A stretch of 64,000 nucleotides of DNA from Paraburkholderia nodosa DSM 21604 (GCF_000519185.1 NZ_JAFA01000011.1:62001-126000); one strand, 5' to 3'. Shown: positions 35,200 to 43,611, counted from the first letter of the stretch. The notes: generated from the letters alone by a model not told the origin. A program made the numbers and translations.

Positions 35200-35700
35200 T
35201 TAGCTGTTGCCCGAGCCTTCGCCGCCGTTGCCGCCGTTGTTCACCGCGCCGTAAAGGCGGCGGCGGCGCGTGACGACGACCGGGCCGTCCTGGGCGCCAC
35301 GGTCGTTGCCGGGGGCGCCCGATGCGCCCGATGGCGCGCCGGACGGCGCCGACCAGTTCTCGCGCGGCTCGCGCGATTCACGCGGTTCTCGTTGTTCACG
35401 CGGGCCATGACCGCCGTGACTGCCGAGCGGGCCGCGGCTCGTATGCTCGCCGTGCGAGCTGCGAGCGCCGCCCGGGCGCGGACCCGGACGGGTGCCGGTA
35501 TCGAGCTGGATGGTCGAAATGGCGCGCTTGTAGATGCCTTGCAGGCCGACGGGCGTGCGCAGCATCACCAGGTACTGATCGAACGACTCGATGCATCCGG
35601 TCAGGCGAATGCCGTTGACCAGATAGATTTCGACGCGCTTTCTTTCCTTACGCGCGGCGTTCATGAAGTCGTTTTGCGGGTGCGATTCTGCGGAAGGCAT
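35200..35700 (-). CDS. Hfq-family RNA chaperone with long C-terminal tail (Hfq2-like)
   Basis: The first 66 residues are an Sm-like Hfq core: [39 protein letters not shown] (Sm1), and YKRAISTI (Sm2). The usual YKHA of Hfq reads YKRA here (residues 57-60), so the conserved His of the proximal RNA site is replaced. Residues 67-166 form a Gly/Arg/Ser/Pro-rich disordered tail, much longer than the main Hfq (about 80 aa). This fits Hfq2, the second Hfq known in Burkholderia. It is monocistronic on the minus strand. Start ATG 35700, with ATG 35664 as a possible alternative. Confidence 0.88.
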   Translation of the reverse strand: MPSAESHPQNDFMNAARKERKRVEIYLVNGIRLTGCIESFDQYLVMLRTPVGLQGIYKRAISTIQLDTGTRPGPRPGGARSSHGEHTSRGPLGSHGGHGPREQREPRESREPRENWSAPSGAPSGASGAPGNDRGAQDGPVVVTRRRRLYGAVNNGGNGGEGSGNS

Positions 35701-36169
35701 GGACTAGATTTGGCCAGGCGGCGCAATGCCGCAATCAGTTGGAAACGTTTGCTCGCCGCGATTCTACCTTGTGTCGGCGAAGCGCGCGTGCGGGAAAGTA
35801 AGCTTACTGCAGAACTATACCGGCTCGCGGCCGCGACCGCAGATTGACGAAAAATGCATCGCTGCGTCCCTTGTCGTCGGCTGCCGGGAAGCGGCGCGTC
35901 CGGATGACAGGTTGCGATGGACAGCGACAGCGGTTTTCGGAAAGAGGCCTGCTGACGATACGCCCGCGGATTGCCAGACCCGCGCGACCTTTCGACGCGC
36001 ATGCACTCACTCACACAGCGTAGTCCATGACGGCGGGCCATGCTCGACCGATTCGAGGCCGAATCACACCCTTACACGATGTATTTCGATCCGCTTGCGA
36101 CGATTCTCGCGGTGCCAGTGAGCTTCGTTCCGTGCGGCGGCACACGCAAGCAGAAATCGCCGCGCGTGC
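35701..36169. other. Intergenic region without recognised gene
   Basis: This is the spacer between hfq2 (minus) and the ECF operon (plus). Several ORFs exist but none has a ribosome-binding site, a signal or a family pattern. Only the ECF-type promoter at its right end is recognisable. Confidence 0.4.
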
Positions 36170-36196
36170 GGAATAAGCGCACCGGCTGCAACGTTT
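36170..36196 (+). promoter_or_regulatory. Candidate ECF-sigma promoter (GGAAT-N17-CGTTT)
   Basis: GGAAT (36170-36174), 17 bases, and CGTTT (36192-36196) match the general layout of ECF-sigma promoters (GGAA-type -35, CGT-type -10). It lies 38 bases before the small lipoprotein gene that opens the ECF operon, so autoregulation by the sigma factor is likely. Confidence 0.5.
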
Positions 36197-36233
36197 AACG
36201 CGATATCGGGGATGAACCTCAACGGAGGTGATC

Positions 36234-36380
36234 ATGGAGCGGTTTCGGAAAGTTCTCGTGTGTCTCGTTTGTGCGGCGCTGGCCGGCGTCGCCGGGGCCG
36301 GCCTCACGGCCTGCAGCGACATGAATTCAGGCGGGGCGTCGTCGACCAGTTCGGGCGGCTCGTCGGGTGGCGGCTACTGA
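36234..36380 (+). CDS. Very small lipoprotein, 48 aa, first gene of the ECF operon
   Basis: ATG 36234 is preceded by GGAGGTGATC, an almost perfect Shine-Dalgarno sequence. The 48-aa product has a basic start (MERFRK), a hydrophobic core and a lipobox LTAC, with the lipidated Cys at residue 27. The remaining 21 residues are Gly/Ser-rich (SGGASSTSSGGSSGGGY). It ends 12 bases before the GTG of the sigma factor. Position suggests either a cell-envelope target of the regulon or a sensor-associated peptide. Function unknown. Confidence 0.75.
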   Translation: MERFRKVLVCLVCAALAGVAGAGLTACSDMNSGGASSTSSGGSSGGGY

Positions 36381-36392
36381 GCGGCGTGCGGC

Positions 36393-36956
36393 GTGTTGCG
36401 TCATCCGTCGCCGGAGTTCGAAGCGCAGGTCGTGGCACAGCTCGGGCCTATGCGCCGCTATGCGCGCGCGTTGACCGGCGACGCCGCCTGGGCTGACGAC
36501 CTCGTGCAGGACGCCGCGGAGCGCGCGCTCTCGCGCTGGACTTCGTTTCGCCCGCAGAGCAATCTGCGCGCGTGGCTGCTCACGATCCTGCGCCATCTCT
36601 ACATCGATCAGTTGCGCGGCCGGCGCGAGATCGCCGTCGACGACGAAGCCGCGCCGTGGCGCACGCTCGAAGCGCCGCACGGCGAGGTGGATGGTCTCGT
36701 GCTGCGCGATCTGCAGCGCGCGCTCTATGCGTTGCCGGCGGCGCAGCGCGAGGTGCTGCTGCTCGTGTGCGTGGAGGAGTTGAGCTACAGCGAAGCGTCG
36801 GCGGTGCTCGGAGTGCCGGCCGGGACGGTGATGTCGCGCCTGTCGCGGGCGCGCGAGCATCTGCGAGCGCTGCTCGACACGGGGCCGGTGCAGGATCCGG
36901 GGCGCGATTCGGCGCAACGCACCGCGCCGCTCAGGGTGGTGGGGACGCTACGATGA
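36393..36956 (+). CDS. ECF-type RNA polymerase sigma factor
   Basis: A 187-aa sigma-70 family ECF protein. Region 2 covers about 12-75 (QLGPMRRYARALTGD, ADDLVQDAAERALSRW, LRAWLLTILRHLYIDQLR). Region 4 covers about 107-160 (LQRALYALPAAQREVLLLV, LSYSEASAVLGVPAGTVMSR, LSRAREHLR). The start is GTG 36393, just after the lipoprotein gene. Its TGA overlaps the anti-sigma ATG (ATGA). The GGAAT-N17-CGTTT element upstream of the lipoprotein gene is its probable own promoter. The stress it answers to is not predictable. Confidence 0.93.
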   Translation: MLRHPSPEFEAQVVAQLGPMRRYARALTGDAAWADDLVQDAAERALSRWTSFRPQSNLRAWLLTILRHLYIDQLRGRREIAVDDEAAPWRTLEAPHGEVDGLVLRDLQRALYALPAAQREVLLLVCVEELSYSEASAVLGVPAGTVMSRLSRAREHLRALLDTGPVQDPGRDSAQRTAPLRVVGTLR

Positions 36957-37852
36957 ACGACAACGATCTCGGCCCCGAACGCGATGGCGAAGGCGTGCCG
37001 CCTGCTTCGCCTGAAGAGGACCTCACGATGCTGGGTGCTTTCGTCGACGGCGAACTGCCCGCGGGCGAGAGCGAGGCGCTGCAGGCGCGCCTCGCCGACG
37101 ATCCGCGCGCCGCGGCGCGCGTCGCGGCCTATCGCGCGCAGAAGGCTGCGCTGCAGGCGTTGTGCGAAGGCGCGCGCGTGGCGGGCGAGGATGCAGCGCC
37201 CGGCGCCGCCGAAGCGGCAGGCAGCGCGCCCGCCGTGCTCGTTCTGCGTCCGGGCGTGCCGTGGTGGTGGCGCGCCGGCATCGCGGCGGCATGGGTGGCG
37301 GTGGGTGCGGGGCTCGCGGTGGCGGCCACGGCGCTCGTGCCGCGACTCGCGCCGGGCCTGGCTCCGGAACTGGCAGCCGTCTCGGCGCCGGCGGCCGCGC
37401 GCAGCGAAACGCCCGAAGCGTTCGCGCGCCGCGCCGACATCGCCTACGCGGTGTATTCGCCGGAGCAGCGGCATCCCGTGGAGGTGGGCGCGGCCGACGA
37501 GGCGCATCTCGTCGCGTGGCTCTCCAAGCGGCTCGGCAAGCCGCTCTCGGTGCCGTCGCTGGCCGAGTACGGCTACACGCTCGTGGGCGGGCGTCTCTTG
37601 CCCGGCAACACGGGGCCGGCCGCGCAATTCATGTACGAGAACGATGCGGGCGAGCGCCTCACGCTCTACGTGGGCAGTTCGGCCAGGGAGCGGGACCCCG
37701 TGCGCCTCTTGCGCGACGGCAACCGCCGCACGTTCTACTGGAGCACCGAACGGACCGGCTATGCGCTCTCCGGGCCGCAGACAGAGCCGAAGCTGCGCGA
37801 GATCGCGCTGGACGTATGCGGCGCGCTGGGCGGCAAGCCCGGGCAGTGGTGA
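36953..37852 (+). CDS. Membrane-bound anti-sigma factor
   Basis: A 299-aa protein translationally coupled to the sigma factor. Residues 22-70 form the anti-sigma domain of the COG5662 type (DLTMLGAFVDGELPAGESEA, then LADDPRAAARVAAYR). The HxxxCxxC zinc motif of ZAS proteins is absent. One transmembrane helix follows (about 107-130, WWWRAGIAAAWVAVGAGLAV). The periplasmic domain (about 145-290) has FARRADIAYAVYSPEQRHPVEV and YGYTLVGGRLLPG, as in other anti-sigma proteins of this group. It would hold the sigma factor at the membrane until an envelope signal releases it. Confidence 0.9.
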   Translation: MNDNDLGPERDGEGVPPASPEEDLTMLGAFVDGELPAGESEALQARLADDPRAAARVAAYRAQKAALQALCEGARVAGEDAAPGAAEAAGSAPAVLVLRPGVPWWWRAGIAAAWVAVGAGLAVAATALVPRLAPGLAPELAAVSAPAAARSETPEAFARRADIAYAVYSPEQRHPVEVGAADEAHLVAWLSKRLGKPLSVPSLAEYGYTLVGGRLLPGNTGPAAQFMYENDAGERLTLYVGSSARERDPVRLLRDGNRRTFYWSTERTGYALSGPQTEPKLREIALDVCGALGGKPGQW

Positions 37853-37877
37853 TGTGCGGCGCCACTAGAGCGGACTC

Positions 37878-39479
37878 ATGAGCGACACCGCACGCCATGC
37901 CGCTCCCGTCTTGCCTCACGGCATCGACGAGGCCCGTTTCGCGCGTGCGCTCGCCGCGTTCGAAGGCATCGTGGGCGCGCCGAACGTCTGCCGTGGCGGC
38001 GCATCGCTCGAACCGTATTTCGATCCGTTCGTGCCGGTTGCGGATGCGCATGCCTTCGCGCCTTCTGCTGCGATCCTCCCCGCGAGTGTCGAAGAGATCC
38101 GCGCGATCCTGCGCGTCGCGAACGAAACGCGCGTGCCGCTGTGGACCGTTTCCACGGGGCGCAACTTCGCCTACGGCGGCGCCGCGCCGCGTCTGGCGGG
38201 CTCGGTCGTGCTCGACCTGCAGCGCCTGAACCGCATCCTCGAAGTGGACGAGCGCCTCGCCTGGGCGCGCGTCGAGCCAGGCGTGAGCTACTTCGATTTG
38301 CACGCGCATCTGCGCGAGCAGCATCTGCGCCTGTGGGTCGATCCGCCCGCGGCGGGCTGGGGCAGCGTGGTCGGCAACACGCTCGAGCGCGGCTTCGGTA
38401 CGACCGCCTACGGCGACCACGCCGCGTCGCAGTGCGGCATGGAGGTCGTGCTCGCCAACGGCGACGTGGTGCGCACCGGCATGGGCGCGATTGAAAACGG
38501 CACGGCGTGGCAACTCTACCGGGCGGGCTATGGGCCTTCGTTCGATGCGCTCTTTACGCAGTCGAACTACGGCGTCGTCACGAAGATGGGGCTCTGGCTC
38601 ATGCCCGCGCCGCAGGCGTTCGTGATCGGCGAGATCCAGTTCGCGCGCGAGGACGATCTCGGCGTGCTCGTCGATACGCTGCGCGCGCTGCAGCTTGGCG
38701 GCACGATACGCCAGCACGCAGCGATCGAAGGCGCGATCCGCCGCGCCGCGAGCCTCGCGCCGCGCGCGCGCTGGTACGAAGGCGAGGGCGCGATGCCCGA
38801 GGCCGCCGTCGCCGCGATGCAGCGCGATCTGGGCGTGGGCCGCTGGAATCTGCACTATGCGCTCTATGGCGCGCCCGAGGTGATCGACGTGGAGCGGCGC
38901 ATCGTCGAGCGTGCGTTTGCCGGCGTGCCGGGTGTGCGTTTCTCGGCGCAGCGCTACGCCGAAGGCGACGAACCGCAGGGCGGCGCCGACCGCAACCTCG
39001 CCGGCATTCCGGCGATGAGCGCGTTTCGCATGCTCGACTGGCGCGGCGGCGAGGGGGCGCACGTGGACTTCTCGCCGCTGTGTCCCGCCGACGGGCGCGA
39101 CGCGCTGCGCCAGTACGCGCTCGTCAAGGCGCGCGCGGCCGAGTACGGTTTCGATTACTACGGCGGCTTTACCGCGGCGGGGCGCTATCTGCATCACGTA
39201 TTTGCGGCGATCTTCGCGCGCGAGCGCCGTGACGATGCCGCGCGCGCAGGGGATTTGCTACGCGCGCTGATGAGCGACGCGGGTGCAGCCGGCTACGGCG
39301 TGTACCGCTCGCATCTGCTGTACATGGATTACGCCGCGGCGCAATACGCCTTCAACGACGGCGCGCTGTTGCGCCTCGCGCAAACCGTGAAAGGCGCGCT
39401 CGATCCGCAGGGCGTCCTCTCGCCGGGCAAGCAGGGCATCTGGCCCGAGGCGTGGCGTGCGGAGCGCGGTTATACGTGA
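37878..39479 (+). CDS. FAD-linked oxidase of the VAO / 4-cresol dehydrogenase type
   Basis: The N-terminal FAD-binding-4 domain (about 60-240) shows LPASVEEIRAILRVANE, TVSTGRNFAYGGAAPR, VEPGVSYFDLHAHL and VVGNTLERGFGTTAYGDH. The C-terminal cap domain (about 245-480) ends with the GVLSPGKQGIWP motif found in vanillyl-alcohol oxidase and 4-cresol dehydrogenase. Length (533 aa) fits. No cytochrome subunit gene follows, so an oxidase using O2 or an unlinked acceptor is more likely than a cresol dehydrogenase. Substrate probably a para-substituted phenol, by family only. It begins 25 bases after the anti-sigma gene, implying co-transcription with the ECF operon. Confidence 0.85.
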   Translation: MSDTARHAAPVLPHGIDEARFARALAAFEGIVGAPNVCRGGASLEPYFDPFVPVADAHAFAPSAAILPASVEEIRAILRVANETRVPLWTVSTGRNFAYGGAAPRLAGSVVLDLQRLNRILEVDERLAWARVEPGVSYFDLHAHLREQHLRLWVDPPAAGWGSVVGNTLERGFGTTAYGDHAASQCGMEVVLANGDVVRTGMGAIENGTAWQLYRAGYGPSFDALFTQSNYGVVTKMGLWLMPAPQAFVIGEIQFAREDDLGVLVDTLRALQLGGTIRQHAAIEGAIRRAASLAPRARWYEGEGAMPEAAVAAMQRDLGVGRWNLHYALYGAPEVIDVERRIVERAFAGVPGVRFSAQRYAEGDEPQGGADRNLAGIPAMSAFRMLDWRGGEGAHVDFSPLCPADGRDALRQYALVKARAAEYGFDYYGGFTAAGRYLHHVFAAIFARERRDDAARAGDLLRALMSDAGAAGYGVYRSHLLYMDYAAAQYAFNDGALLRLAQTVKGALDPQGVLSPGKQGIWPEAWRAERGYT

Positions 39480-39509
39480 TCGAGTTAATCAAGACTGCGT
39501 AGCGTTTGG

Positions 39510-39557
39510 CTGCAAGGATTTGCAGCAAGGATTTGCAGGAAGGATTGGCAGGAAGGC
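39510..39557. repeat. 13-bp tandem repeat, about 3.5 copies
   Basis: Units like GCAGCAAGGATTT repeat with one or two changes between the oxidase stop and the next start. The array is directly upstream of, and its last unit nearly touches, the GGAGGAC ribosome-binding site of the next gene. Confidence 0.75.
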
Positions 39558-39571
39558 GCACGGAGGACCCG

Positions 39572-39958
39572 ATGGACAGGCGGGCTTTTCTCTACGATGC
39601 CGGTGCCGTGGTGCTAGGCGCGGCATGCCAGGCGCATCCGCTCAGCGTTGCGTTTGGCGAACGCGTGCCTCGTGCGGGCGCAGTGCTGGATGCGCCAGAC
39701 GCCGTGGTATTCGACCCGGCGCTCGCGCAGGGCCGCGTGCTCGCGCGCGAAGCGGCGCGCGCGGGATGCGTTGCGTGGGCCATCGGCGACGGCTGCGCCG
39801 ATACGGCCAATAGCGACATCGGCACCCTGTGGCACGCGCGCATCGCGCGGCGGCTCGAGCCCGGCGCGGCCTTGACTGGCGCGTTGCGTGCCTCGGACCG
39901 TTTCGTGCTCGCGCGGCTAGCAAGCGCGCGCGGGGTGACGCTGCGCGACTTCGCTTAG
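39572..39958 (+). CDS. Hypothetical exported protein with Tat-like signal, 128 aa
   Basis: ATG 39572 follows CGGAGGAC. Residues 2-21 (DRRAFLYDAGAVVLGAACQA) resemble a twin-arginine signal (RRxFL, then a hydrophobic stretch). The mature part has VVFDPALAQGRVLAREAARA, two pairs of Cys (C50-region and GDGCADT) and WHARIARRLEPGAALTGAL, which looks like a compact alpha/beta fold. I do not recognise a family. It lies 92 bases after the VAO-type oxidase on the same strand and could be co-exported or co-regulated with it. Confidence 0.6.
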   Translation: MDRRAFLYDAGAVVLGAACQAHPLSVAFGERVPRAGAVLDAPDAVVFDPALAQGRVLAREAARAGCVAWAIGDGCADTANSDIGTLWHARIARRLEPGAALTGALRASDRFVLARLASARGVTLRDFA

Positions 39959-39986
39959 GTAACCTTAGCGATAGCGCATCGACATC

Positions 39987-41867
39987 TCAAGTCTGCGGCT
40001 TCTTCGCCGCTTTCGCGATTTCCTCGTCGCGCAGCTGGCGGCGCAGGATCTTGCCGATGGTCGACTGCGGCAGGGACTCACGGAACTCCACGATGCGCGG
40101 CACCTTGTAGCCCGTGAGCTGCTGACGGCAGAACTGGATCAGCGCGGCCTCCGTGAGCGCGGGATCGCGCTTCACGATGAACACCTTCACGCGCTCGCCC
40201 TGCACCGGATCGGGCACGCCGATTGCCGCTACCTCGCGCACGCCGGGGTGCATCGCCACCACGTCCTCGATCTCGTTCGGATACACATTGAATCCCGACA
40301 CGAGAATCATGTCCTTCTTGCGGTCGACGAGGCGGATATAGCCGCGCTCATCCATCACGCCGATGTCGCCGGTCGTGAGCCATCCGTCGGCGAACACCTT
40401 CGCCGTTTCGTTCGGGCGATTCCAGTAGCCCTTCATCACTTGCGGGCCCTTGACACAGAGCTCGCCGGCTTCGCCGATGCCGGCCCAGGTGCCGTCGTCC
40501 CTACGAAAGCGCACCTGCGTGGAAGGCGCGGGCAGCCCGATCGAGCCTTCCGGATGCGCCTGGCCCGCGTTCCCACGCGCGAGATCGACGGGATTCATCG
40601 AAACGATCGGCGAGCATTCGGTGAGACCATAGCCTTCCACGACGGGCTTGCCCGTGACGGCCCGGAACCGGTCGGCGACGGCCTTCTGCATGGCCATGCC
40701 GCCCGCCATCGCGAGCTTGAGGCCCGAGAAGTCGCGCTGGCGGAACGCCGCGTTATCGAGCAGCGCGCTATAGAGCGTGTTGACCGCGCTGATACAACTG
40801 AACGTTTCGTGTTGCAGCACCTTCATCACGCGCTTCATGTCGCGCGGATTGGCGATCAGGATGTTGCGTCCGCCGAGGGCGAGGAAGATCAGCGCATTGA
40901 TGGTGAGCGAATAGATGTGATAGAGCGGCAACGGCGTGAGCACCGTTTCGGCGTTGGCGTCGAGCTGGTTGCCAACCCAGGCCTTGGCCTGCTGCACGTT
41001 CGCGAGCACGTTGCCGTGCGTGAGCATCGCGCCCTTCGCGACACCCGTGGTGCCGCCCGTGTACTGGAGGAACGCGAGATCGTCGGCGTGGGTCGCCACC
41101 GGCGCGTGTGGGGTGCGCGCACCTTGCGCGAGTGCATCGAGCAGGCGCACTGCACGCGGCAGGTGGTAGGGCGGCACCATCTTCTTCACGTGGCGCAGCA
41201 TGACGTTGACGAAGCGGCCTTTGAGGTTCAGCCCTTCGCCCAGCAAGTCGCCGAGCGCCGTCACGACGATGCGTTGCACCTGCGTGCCGGGCAGCGCCGC
41301 TTCGAGCGTGGCGGCGAAATTCTCGAACACGACGATGGTCTGCGCGCCGCTGTCCTGCAACTGATGCGCAAGCTCGCGCACGGTGTAGAGCGGGTTGACG
41401 TTGACGACCACGGCGCCGGCCTTGAGCGCCCCGAAGAGGGCAACCGGATACTGCAGGGTGTTGGGCAGCATGATCGCAACGCGCTCGCCTGGCTGCACGC
41501 CCGCGCCTTGCAGCCAGGACGCGAACGCCGTGGCCCTGCGGGCGAGCGCGGCGTAGGTCATGGGCGAGCCGGCGCTCACGTAGGCGACGCGCTCGCTGAA
41601 GCGCGCCGTGCAGTCGTCGAAGAAATGGGTGAGCGAGGCGTACTGGCTTGCGGGGATTTCGCGCGGCACGCCGGGCGGGTACGAGGCATACCAGATGCCG
41701 TCGGTGTTGGGAGGGGCCGGCTGAGGTGCGGCCGGCCGAGGTGGGGCCGCCTCAGGTGCGGCCGGCTGAGGAGGGGCCGCCTCAGGAGCGGCCGGCTGAG
41801 GTGGGGCCGCCTGAGGTGCGGAAGCTGCCACGGGGCTCGCCGGATCGGGCTGGGGCGTTTCGCTCAT
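39987..41867 (-). CDS. fadD: Long-chain fatty-acid CoA ligase with Pro/Ala-rich N-terminal extension
   Basis: FadD activates fatty acids to acyl-CoA with ATP. From about residue 57 it is a standard acyl-CoA synthetase: P-loop YTGGTTGVAKGAML, GYGLTECSP, GWLTTGDIGVMDERGYI and the C-terminal QSTIGKILRRQLRDEE with the catalytic lysine. Total length is 626 aa against about 560 in E. coli. The extra part is the first 55 residues, built from PPQPAAPEAA-type repeats. GGAGATCC precedes ATG 41867. It is monocistronic on the minus strand. The fadD symbol reflects family, not proven substrate length. Confidence 0.9.
   Translation of the reverse strand: MSETPQPDPASPVAASAPQAAPPQPAAPEAAPPQPAAPEAAPPRPAAPQPAPPNTDGIWYASYPPGVPREIPASQYASLTHFFDDCTARFSERVAYVSAGSPMTYAALARRATAFASWLQGAGVQPGERVAIMLPNTLQYPVALFGALKAGAVVVNVNPLYTVRELAHQLQDSGAQTIVVFENFAATLEAALPGTQVQRIVVTALGDLLGEGLNLKGRFVNVMLRHVKKMVPPYHLPRAVRLLDALAQGARTPHAPVATHADDLAFLQYTGGTTGVAKGAMLTHGNVLANVQQAKAWVGNQLDANAETVLTPLPLYHIYSLTINALIFLALGGRNILIANPRDMKRVMKVLQHETFSCISAVNTLYSALLDNAAFRQRDFSGLKLAMAGGMAMQKAVADRFRAVTGKPVVEGYGLTECSPIVSMNPVDLARGNAGQAHPEGSIGLPAPSTQVRFRRDDGTWAGIGEAGELCVKGPQVMKGYWNRPNETAKVFADGWLTTGDIGVMDERGYIRLVDRKKDMILVSGFNVYPNEIEDVVAMHPGVREVAAIGVPDPVQGERVKVFIVKRDPALTEAALIQFCRQQLTGYKVPRIVEFRESLPQSTIGKILRRQLRDEEIAKAAKKPQT
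41710..41820. repeat. 15/30-bp tandem repeats encoding the FadD N-terminal extension
   Basis: Alternating 15-bp half-units (GAGGTGCGGCCGGCT-like and GAGGTGGGGCCGCCT-like) repeat about seven times and encode PPQPAAPEAA-type decapeptides. The copies are close to identical, so the copy number may vary between strains. Confidence 0.8.
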
Positions 41868-41994
41868 AGTGGATCTCCGGACAGTAGGGCAACCGAGTGC
41901 CTTTCATCTTTCATCATGCAACGCCGCGCGCCGTGCGGCCAGGAGGTCTTACCCGGTGTGCGGGCGCGGGCGCTTGGCGATCGTCAAAACCAGC

Positions 41995-42029
41995 AAAAAG
42001 GCCGTGCGGGCGAACCCGGCACGGCCTTT
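41995..42029 (-). terminator. Rho-independent terminator of the MFS transporter gene
   Basis: GGCCGTGC (42000-42007) pairs with GCACGGCC (42019-42026). On the minus strand it is followed by TTTTT. Confidence 0.8.
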
Positions 42030-42076
42030 CATCGTCTGCTGCGGTGCGGCGTTACGGGGCCGCCGCGTGCGGCACG

Positions 42077-43294
42077 TCAGACGCCCGACACCTCTTTCGC
42101 GGTCTGCGTCATGTCGATGCCTCGACGTTCGCGGCTGAACGGGATCAGTACGGCGATCACCACAGCCACTGTGCCGGCGACGATCGCCATGGCCATCGAG
42201 TAGTTCTGGTTGTGCGTTTCGGCGAGCGACGCTTGCAGCGTGGCGTTCACCGAAGCGAACAGGTTACCGAGCTGATAGACGAGGCCCGGGAAGGTCGCAC
42301 GCACTTCGTCAGGCGAAATTTCGTTGAGGTGAACCGGGATCACGCCCCAGGCGCCCTGCACCGAAATCTGCATGAGGAACGCGCCGAGCGCGAGCAGCAC
42401 CGGGCCTTGCGAGAATGCCCAAAGCGGCAGCACCGGCAGCGCGATCAGCGCGGCGATGAAGATTGCCTTGCGGCGGCCGATTTTTTCGGACATCTGACCG
42501 AAGAAGAGGCCGCCCACGATGGCGCCGATATTGAGCACGATGGTGATGATCGACACGGTGTGCGGGTCGAAGTGATGCTGTTCGCGCAGGAAGGTCGGAT
42601 ACAGATCCTGCGTGCCGTGCGAGAAGAAGTTGAACGCGGTCATCAGCACGATGGCGTACAGGGACAGCTTCCAGTTGTGCTTGAGCGTGGTGAGCAGGGT
42701 CGGGCGCACACGCTTTTGCATCTCCTTGAAGGCCGGCGACTCGGGCACGTGCATACGCACATAGACCACCAGCAGCGCGGGCAGCACGCCGACGAAGAAC
42801 ATGCCACGCCAGCCAATGTACTGATACAGCACGCCGAACACGATCGAGGCGAGCAGAAAGCCGCTCGGATAACCCGCCTGCAGCAGGCCGGAAACGATGC
42901 CGCGCGACTTGGGCGGAATGGTTTCCATGGTGAGCGCAGAGCCCACGCCCCATTCGCCGCCCATCGCGACGCCAAAGAGCGCACGCAGGACGATGAAGGT
43001 TGCGAGGTTGGGCGAGAAGCCCGTGAGCAGTTCGAGTATCGAATAGCACGCGATGTTGACCATCAGCGTGGGACGGCGGCCGTATTTGTCGGCGAGACGG
43101 CCGAATATCAGCGCGCCGAGCGGGCGCATGGCCAGTGTCAGCGTAATGGCAAAAGCCACTGCCGGGATTTTGGTGTTGAATTCGGTGGCGATGTCTTTCA
43201 GAACGAAAACCATCAGAAAGAAATCGAATGCATCGAGCGTCCATCCCAGGTACGCAGCGATCGTGACGTTCTTCTGTTCACGCGTCCAGCTCAT
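42077..43294 (-). CDS. MFS transporter of the sialate/lactate:H+ symporter type
   Basis: A 405-aa permease with 12 hydrophobic segments. TM1 carries LGWTLDAFDFFLMVFVL, the loop after TM2 GRLADKYGRRPTLM (MFS motif A), and TM4-5 GVAMGGEWGVGSALTMETIP with SRGIVSGLLQAGYPSGFLLA. These are the marks of the SHS and ACS groups (Jen1-like lactate carriers, NanT). A monocarboxylate substrate is likely but not proven. ATG 43294 follows CAGGAGA. It is monocistronic on the minus strand, next to fadD, and ends in its own terminator. Confidence 0.85.
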   Translation of the reverse strand: MSWTREQKNVTIAAYLGWTLDAFDFFLMVFVLKDIATEFNTKIPAVAFAITLTLAMRPLGALIFGRLADKYGRRPTLMVNIACYSILELLTGFSPNLATFIVLRALFGVAMGGEWGVGSALTMETIPPKSRGIVSGLLQAGYPSGFLLASIVFGVLYQYIGWRGMFFVGVLPALLVVYVRMHVPESPAFKEMQKRVRPTLLTTLKHNWKLSLYAIVLMTAFNFFSHGTQDLYPTFLREQHHFDPHTVSIITIVLNIGAIVGGLFFGQMSEKIGRRKAIFIAALIALPVLPLWAFSQGPVLLALGAFLMQISVQGAWGVIPVHLNEISPDEVRATFPGLVYQLGNLFASVNATLQASLAETHNQNYSMAMAIVAGTVAVVIAVLIPFSRERRGIDMTQTAKEVSGV

Positions 43295-43611
43295 GTTGAT
43301 TGTTCTCCTGTGATACTGGGGGCAATGCCATGTCTCCTGTCGATCGCAATGGGCGCTTGTGCGCCTCGCGCGATCTCATGCACGTGTCGGCATTGCCTTG
43401 TGTGGCTTGGTTGTGTAGCTTGGTGCGGCCCCCCCGCAACGGGCCATGCGCGAGCAGTGTACGCCCGGCATTAAACATTTGCATGCATCTTGACTGGAAC
43501 CCGTAGTAATCCCTGGGGAATTCAGCTAGAGGCGAAAGCTTTTTGTTTTAATCGTAATTTAAATGTAATTAAATTGAAGGTAATTAAATGAACGAGTGGG
43601 TGAGTCAATGC
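43295..43611. other. Intergenic region with AT-rich 10-bp direct repeat
   Basis: Upstream of the MFS gene (minus). The stretch 43533-43590 is unusually AT-rich for this genome and holds GTAATTAAAT twice (43565-43574 and 43580-43589), one and a half helical turns apart. No gene is seen. It may hold promoter or protein-binding sites. Confidence 0.45.
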
